A DNA stretch of 18,770 nt from Metabacillus rhizolycopersici (lineage in GTDB: Bacteria > Bacillota > Bacilli > Bacillales > Bacillaceae). The notes beneath the pieces are model-generated. The model did no database searches, was not told the origin of the DNA, and saw nothing but the letters and a program-made list of their open reading frames with translations. Below, piece after piece: positions 13,776 to 18,770 of this stretch. Made by a program: the position numbers and the translations under genes. How positions within the stretch are numbered: position 1 is the first letter of the stretch; each line of letters begins with the position of its first letter. Location: NCBI RefSeq assembly GCF_020075705.1, contig NZ_JAIQUM010000084.1, forward strand, positions 1 through 18,770. Direction: 5' to 3'.

Positions 13776-14981
13776 ATGAATTGTTTTAAATGGATGAAAA
13801 AAAAATCCATTTCCTTCATTCTCCTTCTTTTCTTTACAATGGTTTTCCTTGCAGGTTGCTGGGATCGAACAGAGGTGAATGATATTGCCCTAATCATGGC
13901 GGCTGGAATTGATAAGAGTGACGATGAAAAAATTGAACTCTCCGTCCAAGTATTTATCCCGAAACCGTCAGAGAGTGGGCAACAAGAAGGAATGGCAAGC
14001 GGAAGCAACAGTGCCCAAACTTTTGTTAAGTCAGCTGTAGGAATTACACTGGCAGATGCCATGTCCAGGCTTCAAGAGAAACTTACGAGGCAAATTTTTT
14101 GGGGACAAAACGAAGTATTAATTATTGGTGAGGAATTAGCAAAGTTAGGGTTAAGTGATCATATTGATTTTTGGATGAGGCATTCAGGTCCTCGCGTCCG
14201 TGCAGACGTTTTTATTGCAGAAGGAATGGCAAAGGAAGTTTTACAGTCGATACCTGAGCTGGAGCGGGACTCTGCAAAACAACTTCACGAATTGGTAAAG
14301 ACAAATATAGGAGTAAAAGTAACGGTGAAAGATTTGTCGCAAATGTTATCAGGGGAGTCTGGTGCAGCGGTTCTTCCTTCGGTTGAAAAAATGCCATCTG
14401 AAAATTCAGATGTTCAAAACGGACAGGAAGTTCCATTTATAAAAGGCGCAGCCGTATTTAAAGGTGACAAGATGGTCGGGAAGTTAAATGATAACGTAAC
14501 GAGAGGGATCCTTTGGCCAAGAAATGAAATAAAATCAGGTGTTATTACGACTTCTTTAGAAAATGAAAAGGGCTATGTGTCTTTAAATTTGTTAAGAAGC
14601 CAAAATCAATTGATCCCTCATATTACGAACGGAAAATGGAGCATCGTTGTTAAGACCAATGCCGATTTAGAAATTATTCAAAATACAACAAATCTTAATT
14701 CATTAAATCCAAAATTTTCAAAAGAAGTAAAACACAAAGTTGTTCAAGACATTGAGGAAAGGGAGAAATTAGCTTTATCGGAAGCTCAGAAAAATTTGAA
14801 TGCGGACATTTTCGGCTTTGCAGAATCATTTCAACGGGAATATCCGGAGATATGGAAAAGGGAAAAAGGTGAATGGAACGAAATATTCCAAAATGTAGAC
14901 GTTTCATTTGAAACAACAGTAAATATTAAAAGAACAGGCTTAGTCTCAGAGGAAGCAAGTAAACGAGGTGAAGAAAAATAA
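13776..14981 (+). CDS. Spore germinant receptor lipoprotein subunit C (Ger(x)C family)
   Basis: 401 residues. A basic N-terminus and hydrophobic segment end in the lipobox LAGC with Cys28, followed by WDRTEVNDIALIMAAGIDKS, the standard opening of Ger(x)C proteins. The rest is the three-domain C subunit lying outside the inner membrane, including QIFWGQNEVLIIGEELAKLG, FWMRHSGPRVRADVFIAEG, PFIKGAAVFKGDKMVGKLND and the C-terminal helix FAESFQREYPEIWK. Length is normal for the family. It begins two bases after the A gene stop, with the ribosome binding site GGTGGAG inside the A gene end, so translation is coupled. The lipid anchor, added by the prolipoprotein transferase, is needed in other receptors for function. 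Confidence 0.95.
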   Translation: MNCFKWMKKKSISFILLLFFTMVFLAGCWDRTEVNDIALIMAAGIDKSDDEKIELSVQVFIPKPSESGQQEGMASGSNSAQTFVKSAVGITLADAMSRLQEKLTRQIFWGQNEVLIIGEELAKLGLSDHIDFWMRHSGPRVRADVFIAEGMAKEVLQSIPELERDSAKQLHELVKTNIGVKVTVKDLSQMLSGESGAAVLPSVEKMPSENSDVQNGQEVPFIKGAAVFKGDKMVGKLNDNVTRGILWPRNEIKSGVITTSLENEKGYVSLNLLRSQNQLIPHITNGKWSIVVKTNADLEIIQNTTNLNSLNPKFSKEVKHKVVQDIEEREKLALSEAQKNLNADIFGFAESFQREYPEIWKREKGEWNEIFQNVDVSFETTVNIKRTGLVSEEASKRGEEK

Positions 14982-15205
14982 AGTGGGGAGCTATATTTGG
15001 GATCACGTCTCTATTGATGCTTATCATTTTTTATGAATGGCCGAAATTAAAGAAAGATCTACGGAAAGTAAAAGTTGTCTTTTTTACGCTAATTACGATT
15101 GGATGGTTGCTTGCTATACTACTCGTTTTATTCCCTACTCTACCGGGACCTAGTCAATTAATTGACAATATCTACTCACCTCTAGGTAGATTATTGGGAA
15201 ATTGA
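14978..15205 (+). CDS. Germinant receptor D-type small membrane protein (probable ATA start)
   Basis: A 75-residue, two-helix protein of the kind encoded next to many Bacillus germinant-receptor operons (D genes, 55-75 residues with two membrane segments). TM1 is WGAIFGITSLLMLIIFY and TM2 is VVFFTLITIGWLLAILLVLF, joined by a basic loop EWPKLKKDLRKVK, with a PSQLIDNIYSPLGRLLGN tail. The reading frame is open only from 14972, and the only codon near the perfect GAGGTGA site (14965-14971) is ATA at 14978, overlapping the C gene's TAA. The first TTG/ATG downstream (15014/15017) would cut TM1 in half and lacks a ribosome binding site. So either AUA is used as a start or the ATG has mutated. D proteins modulate receptor activity in relatives. 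Confidence 0.7.
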   Translation: MKWGAIFGITSLLMLIIFYEWPKLKKDLRKVKVVFFTLITIGWLLAILLVLFPTLPGPSQLIDNIYSPLGRLLGN

Positions 15206-15233
15206 TAAATAGCTTCATTATCCCTTTAAGAAA

Positions 15234-15398
15234 AGCGCAAGCGCCTTGTTCAGCCTCGGGCAAATAAGACGCTAAGGAATAGAAGGTGTTCTTTGCCTTC
15301 AATTCCTTAGCGGCTGTAGACCCAAGAGGCAGTCAAGAACGCGACGTCTTGTCGCATTGACTGCACTTGCACGTCCTGTGCTTCGGGGCGCTTGCGCT
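15234..15398. repeat. Cruciform repeat within ger cluster (165 bp)
   Basis: Bounded by a perfect 12-base inverted repeat, AGCGCAAGCGCC (15234-15245) and GGCGCTTGCGCT (15387-15398). Inside are two more hairpins: CGCTAAGGAAT with ATTCCTTAGCG, enclosing GAAGG/CCTTC, and GCAGTCAA with TTGACTGC, enclosing GCGAC/GTCGC. It is much richer in G+C than its surroundings and has no ORF. This looks like a MITE- or REP-type dispersed element of the sort I have seen in Bacillaceae genomes. It separates the D gene from the B gene and may affect read-through of the ger transcript. No T-run follows, so it is not a standard terminator. Confidence 0.85.
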
Positions 15399-15463
15399 GG
15401 ACACCAAAACTACGATCAAAAAACTTATACTTTCTTATCTTTTAAGAAAAGGAATGAACCATA

Positions 15464-16561
15464 ATGATTGAAAAAGGGAAGATATCCCCCTTCGAAATGG
15501 CACTAATTATGTATGCGACCGTTGTTGCAACGGCTATTCTTTACATTCCATTTATAACCGCACAATATGCGAAGCGTGATTTGTGGCTATCACCCATTTG
15601 GGCTTCGTTAAGTGGATTTTTGATCGTTTTTATCATGATTAAGCTTTATAAACTTTACCCAAAGAAAACGCTTATTGAATATAGTGAACTCATCGTTGGT
15701 CGAGCATTTGGAAAAATCATCGGATTCATCTACTTGTTCTTTCTTCTACACGATACTGCAATCGCTTTTAGGGAATACGGAGAATTCGTTGAAAGTGCCT
15801 TTTTGCATAAAACCCCGATGGTCATTGTTACTGGAAGTATTGCCCTCACTTGTGCTTTTGCAGTTCATGGGGGCTTAGAAGTTATCGGAAGATGTTCCTT
15901 GATTTTCTTACCAATTGTTGTGGTTCTTTACATCATGATCTATTTACTCCTTATTCCCGATTTGAACATAAAAAATATTTTTCCAATCATGGAGTACGGT
16001 TGGCTCCCTTCTGTTAAAGGCTCTCTTGCACCACATGCTTGGTTAAGTCAATTTTCATTGATGACTTTTCTGCTTCCTTTTTTAACAAACGAAAAAAAGG
16101 GAATGAAATGGGGTATGTTATCTGTAGTTGCGAGCGTAGTAACCATGGTATTTATTAATCTTGGAAATCTTTTTTTATTCGGAGGAATTATTACAAGCAT
16201 TCAATTTCCTGTGTTTGAAGCGGCTAGATATATTAGCATCGGAACATTTTTTGAACATGTTGAATCCATTGTCATAGCTGTTTGGGTTCTTGGTGGCTTT
16301 GTACAGCTTTCTGCATTTTTTTATATGCTCGTCCTCGGCACTTCACAATGGCTGAAACTGCCTAGCTATAAGCCGATTATCTTACCATTTTGTTTTTTAA
16401 TTATCCTGTTCTCAATTTGGTCCACACCGTCATTACAGGAGATGATTAAAAGTATGGGTACAACAACCCCTTTTTACTTTTTTACCGTTCAACTCCTCAT
16501 TCCTTTCTTACTCTTATGTATTGCTCTATTCAGGAAAAAGATAGGTGTATCACAGCGGTAA
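15464..16561 (+). CDS. Spore germinant receptor subunit B (GerKB/GerAB family)
   Basis: 365 residues of an integral membrane protein with about ten helices, APC superfamily type, the nutrient-binding subunit of germinant receptors. Family features: the N-terminal KISPFEMALIMYATVVATAI segment, the loop with GRAFGKIIGFIYLFFLLHDT, HGGLEVIGRCSLIF, and FPVFEAARYISIGTFFEHVE, FEHVE being strongly conserved. Length matches other GerB proteins. Its start lies about 65 bases after the cruciform repeat; AAAGGA is about ten bases ahead of the ATG, a little long. It would normally follow A and C directly, so the repeat appears to have entered the operon. Whether B is still co-transcribed cannot be told from the sequence. 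Confidence 0.94.
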   Translation: MIEKGKISPFEMALIMYATVVATAILYIPFITAQYAKRDLWLSPIWASLSGFLIVFIMIKLYKLYPKKTLIEYSELIVGRAFGKIIGFIYLFFLLHDTAIAFREYGEFVESAFLHKTPMVIVTGSIALTCAFAVHGGLEVIGRCSLIFLPIVVVLYIMIYLLLIPDLNIKNIFPIMEYGWLPSVKGSLAPHAWLSQFSLMTFLLPFLTNEKKGMKWGMLSVVASVVTMVFINLGNLFLFGGIITSIQFPVFEAARYISIGTFFEHVESIVIAVWVLGGFVQLSAFFYMLVLGTSQWLKLPSYKPIILPFCFLIILFSIWSTPSLQEMIKSMGTTTPFYFFTVQLLIPFLLLCIALFRKKIGVSQR

Positions 16562-16623
16562 AAGCGTTGCGTTTATGTAGATACATAGCTCCGTTTTGTA
16601 GAGAAATGCTAAAATTACATTAG

Positions 16624-16850
16624 TGATCATATGCACATTGGCAAGAAATTCATCAAACAGTACATAAAATCTTTGTCAAAGGCGAAAGACCCCTTTTGCA
16701 TGAACGTACTAGGGGTCAAGAGCATCTACAAGATACCGCGACAATGACTAATCCCCCAAGTGAATCGCCTTTACTACTCACATTCACCGAAAATTCTCTT
16801 ATAAGGTGCTGTATCCTTTACGTTAACTATCATTATCATGAAAGACTTTT
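16624..16850 (+). pseudogene. Protein-like remnant, unidentified
   Basis: After two adjacent stop codons a frame opens with SYAHWQEIHQTVHKIFVKGE, then RPLLHERTRGQEHLQDTATM and TNPPSESPLLLTF. It is polar, histidine rich and looks like real protein, but the frame's 5' end carries stops and there is no ribosome binding site ahead of the internal ATG at 16699. It contains GACCCC/GGGGTC (16688-16693 with 16712-16717), a weak stem. I cannot name a family. The rest of the 16562-16855 interval holds nothing else. Confidence 0.3.
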
Positions 16851-16855
16851 TTACT

Positions 16856-17272
16856 TTACTTCACATCTAATGTTTTACTTTTATGCTTTTCTTCTACTTG
16901 TCTTAACGTATTCCAAATCGTGAATAAAGAGTACCCCAGCATCAACACACCCGGTATGATCATAAATAAAATACTTCCATTTGGAGATTGAGCAAAATGA
17001 AGGAAGTAACCAACATACGGAATCGTAAATCCATTGTATTCTGCTACGATATTTTCTGCTAATACAGGATTTGAATCTGGTGCATGATTATTATCCCCTT
17101 TGGTCGTATAGTGAACACCACTATCTGTTGAGATAACGTCTGAAATTCGGTGAGTAACTAATCGATTTTCTTCTGTAAAAGTAATCACATCACCCGTTTG
17201 AAAGGTAGCCTTCTCCTCTTCACCTATTGATTTTACAGCAATTATTGAACCTGTTTGAATACTAGTGTCATC
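16856..17272 (-). pseudogene. SipW-type signal peptidase I remnant (catalytic Ser region lost)
   Basis: Minus-strand frame beginning SIQTGSIIAVKSIGEEEKAT and continuing FQTGDVITFTEENRLVTHRI, YTTKGDNNHAPDSNPVLAEN and a C-terminal membrane helix (GSILFMIIPGVLMLGYSLF). This is the ER-type signal peptidase I of Gram-positive bacteria (SipW), which matures TasA-like matrix proteins and uses a Ser/His dyad. The histidine motif THRI is present. The preceding serine segment, normally GSMEP, reads as a garbled VLYK followed by a TGA at 17273-17275, and the N-terminal helix is absent; upstream DNA turns into a hairpin repeat. So the protein as encoded cannot have the active-site serine. A truncated product from a later codon would be inactive. 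Not next to tasA. Confidence 0.82.
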
Positions 17273-17320
17273 TCACTTGTACAGAACATTAGTTCTTATT
17301 ATATCATAGCAAGGAAAGTC

Positions 17321-17402
17321 TTGGCTATCGCCAACCGACATTCATCTCCCACTTATTTCGGGCTTCGCTCTGCACAAAATTGAAGTGGGAGTCTTCTGTC
17401 GG
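17321..17402 (+). repeat. Partial relative of the repeat's right hairpin
   Basis: TTGGC-tatc-GCCAA, then outer arms CCGACA (17335-17340) and TGTCGG (17397-17402) around inner arms CTCCCACTT (17346-17354) and AAGTGGGAG (17383-17391). The inner stem is identical to that of the four-copy repeat, but the outer stem has a different, still paired sequence (CCGACA/TGTCGG instead of ACGGGCAGT/ACTGCCCGT). It sits at the broken 5' end of the sipW remnant. On minus a short coding-like fragment (17443-17510) follows it. Confidence 0.7.
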
Positions 17403-17513
17403 AAAATGATAAAAAGTTCTTGTTTTTCTGGTCCAGCTTTTATTATTGTTTTATTACCTTTTTCCAATTGTCTCCATATCCCTTCAAATAAGTTCTACTG
17501 TTAATGATAAACG

Positions 17514-17561
17514 AAAAAAAGACGTTCATTAAGTAATATTATCTTAATGAACGTCTTTTCT
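17514..17561. terminator. Strong bidirectional terminator
   Basis: AAAAAAA, then GACGTTCATTAAG (17521-17533), loop of nine bases, CTTAATGAACGTC (17543-17555), then TTTTCT. Perfect 13-base stem with A-run and T-run flanks. Confidence 0.88.
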
Positions 17562-17590
17562 CTTCGAGTATTCACTTCCATGCGATTGTC

Positions 17591-17804
17591 GATAAAGTGA
17601 GACTTCCATCAGTGGGGGTTTTCTTCATCCCCCACTGATGGTTAACGAAACTTATCACGCTCAAAACGCCACATCCTGTGGCTTCGCCTGACTTGGACGT
17701 CCTGTCCTTCGTCGGACCTTTACGGGCAGTTATCTCCCACTTATCTTCTTTGCTTTTCTCGAATCTTGAAGTGGGAGTTTTACTGCCCGTTAAGGTGGGA
17801 TAAA
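17591..17804 (+). repeat. Structured repeat, copy D (214 bp)
   Basis: Full-length copy, with both hairpins perfectly paired: CCATCAGTGGGGG/CCCCCACTGATGG, ACGGGCAGT/ACTGCCCGT and CTCCCACTT/AAGTGGGAG. Both ends read GATAAA as in copy A. It lies in the same orientation as the other three, between the terminator at 17514 and the 3' end of the phnA-type gene. Confidence 0.92.
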
Positions 17805-17843
17805 AGTGGAAATCTCATTACTATTGTTTTATTAAAGCCAGAT

Positions 17844-18185
17844 TTATATCTTTTTAACAAATTCAGATTTTAATTTCATAGCCCCAAAACCATCAATTTT
17901 ACAATCAATATCATGATCACCATCAACCAAACGGATATTTTTAACTTTTGTACCTATTTTTATAACCGATGAACTACCTTTTACTTTTAGGTCTTTGATT
18001 ACAGTTACAGTATCACCATCAGTTAAGACAGCACCGTTTGAATCTTTAATAACCTTTTCATTTTCACTAGTTTCAGTCTCTAATTCTGTCGTCCACTCAT
18101 AGCCACATTCTGGACATACAAAAAGACTTCCATCCTCGTAAGTGTATTCTGAATTACATTTTGGGCAATTAGGTAAATTCGACAT
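17844..18185 (-). CDS. PhnA/YjdM-family zinc-ribbon protein
   Basis: 113 residues. The N-terminus is a zinc ribbon, CPKC at 7-10 and CPEC at 24-27 ([20 protein letters not shown]), followed by the PhnA domain with [39 protein letters not shown] and [15 protein letters not shown] at the end, close to E. coli YjdM (formerly PhnA). Despite the old name the family is not shown to cleave phosphonoacetate in this form, and its role is unknown. I start at ATG 18185 because GGAGGAGAAAG precedes it; the longer frame to 18212 has no binding site. It is monocistronic, cytoplasmic and probably binds Zn2+. Confidence 0.93.
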   Translation of the reverse strand: MSNLPNCPKCNSEYTYEDGSLFVCPECGYEWTTELETETSENEKVIKDSNGAVLTDGDTVTVIKDLKVKGSSSVIKIGTKVKNIRLVDGDHDIDCKIDGFGAMKLKSEFVKKI

Positions 18186-18560
18186 ACTTTCTCCTCCATT
18201 CATACTATTCATTCTAATTGATTAAAAAATATTCTCAAGTTCCTTTTCAACTTCACACTGATAATAATTTCCAACTTAAAATATCAATTGTGGAATGCTC
18301 CTAGATTACGGACTTCAAATTTTTGAAAAATACCATTCTTTGTTTTTGGGGAATTTTATGTAACAACGAGATGCCTTTTCGAAGCTAGATCTCATCTCCG
18401 CTATAATTGAATTTAACATTTGTTTACTCTAATGTTCGTAACTAATTATCAGTTGCTTCTTCTTTTTCACAATGTCTGCCAATCTCCAATAATCTCTAGC
18501 AGTTAGCTTATTCTCTTACACACCTTTACTTTTAGTATTACTTAAAAGACAAAATAAAAA

Positions 18561-18590
18561 CCTAATCCCAGTTGGATTAGGTTTTTTACG
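18561..18590 (-). terminator. Terminator after tRNA-Lys
   Basis: CCTAATCC (18561-18568), loop CAGTT, GGATTAGG (18574-18581), with AAAAA at 18556-18560 and TTTTTT at 18582-18587. On minus the stem is followed by TTTTTATTTT, which suits the tRNA transcript; it may act both ways. From 18186 to 18550 I see no gene, RNA or clear promoter. Confidence 0.85.
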
Positions 18591-18652
18591 TACATTAGAA
18601 AATTCAACCTCTGATCAACAGTTTCAAAAAACTGTGCAAAGTATGTAAATGA

Positions 18653-18725
18653 TGAGCCATGAAGGACTCGAACCTTCGACCCTCTGATTAAAAGTCAGAT
18701 GCTCTACCAACTGAGCTAATGGCTC
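18653..18725 (-). tRNA. tRNA-Lys (anticodon UUU)
   Basis: On minus: acceptor GAGCCAT pairs with ATGGCTC, D arm AGCTCAGTTGGTAGAGC, anticodon arm with loop CTTTTAA (anticodon TTT), TpsiC arm GGTTCGAGTC. 73 bases including discriminator A; 3' CCA is not encoded and must be added by tRNA nucleotidyltransferase. All expected arms form without mismatches at a glance. A Rho-independent terminator lies about 70 bases downstream on minus. Confidence 0.97.
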
Positions 18726-18770
18726 ATATTATAATGAGTATTACTATAATGAAGTAAGTGGTGCCGGCGA

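Noticed and set aside
4825..17804. Dispersed repeats considered as a CRISPR array
   Set aside because: Copies are ~150-215 bp, kilobases apart, with no spacer pattern and no cas genes.

Overview
The window looks like chromosomal DNA from an endospore-forming member of the Bacillaceae. The evidence is low G+C, strong AGGAGG-type ribosome binding sites, a SigB general-stress operon (rsbV-rsbW-sigB) whose proteins closely resemble those I recall from Bacillus subtilis, a GerA-type spore germinant-receptor operon, a CsbD-type stress protein, a SLAP-domain protein and a SipW-type signal peptidase remnant. The species cannot be fixed from the sequence alone.

Layout. 1-2660: end of an unidentified gene, a highly folded RNA-like segment that resembles the omegaRNA/HEARO scaffold of IscB elements but has no nuclease gene beside it, a short CsbD gene, an HSL-family alpha/beta hydrolase and a divergent HPr-fold protein. 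2700-4760 (minus): rsbV-rsbW-sigB under a textbook SigB promoter, with a 55-codon ORF coupled to the sigB stop where rsbX lies in B. subtilis. 4800-9120: a thiamine-binding YqgV-type protein, a second CsbD gene, a small membrane-anchored protein, a CorA-family protein and a coiled-coil lipoprotein, interspersed with three copies of a ~215-bp structured repeat. 9390-11400: divergent TPR protein and SLAP-domain protein. 11700-12030: frameshifted gntP remnant. 12200-16560: germinant-receptor operon A, C, D and B genes, with a ~165-bp cruciform repeat between D and B. 16620-17810: decayed genes including a sipW remnant without its catalytic serine region, a strong terminator, a relative of the repeat's right arm and the fourth repeat copy. 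17840-18730: PhnA-type zinc-ribbon protein and tRNA-Lys(UUU).

How it fits together. Seven sites match the SigB consensus (GTTT.. / 12-15 nt / GGGTA.) and sit ahead of the rsb operon and of csbD copies 1 and 2, the HPr-like gene, the membrane-anchored protein, the CorA-like gene and the lipoprotein. The first ~8.6 kb therefore reads as a local SigB regulon around its own regulator. The ger cluster is a separate sporulation module. Gene remnants and dispersed folded repeats fill most of the spaces between genes, as expected of a region that has been rearranged.
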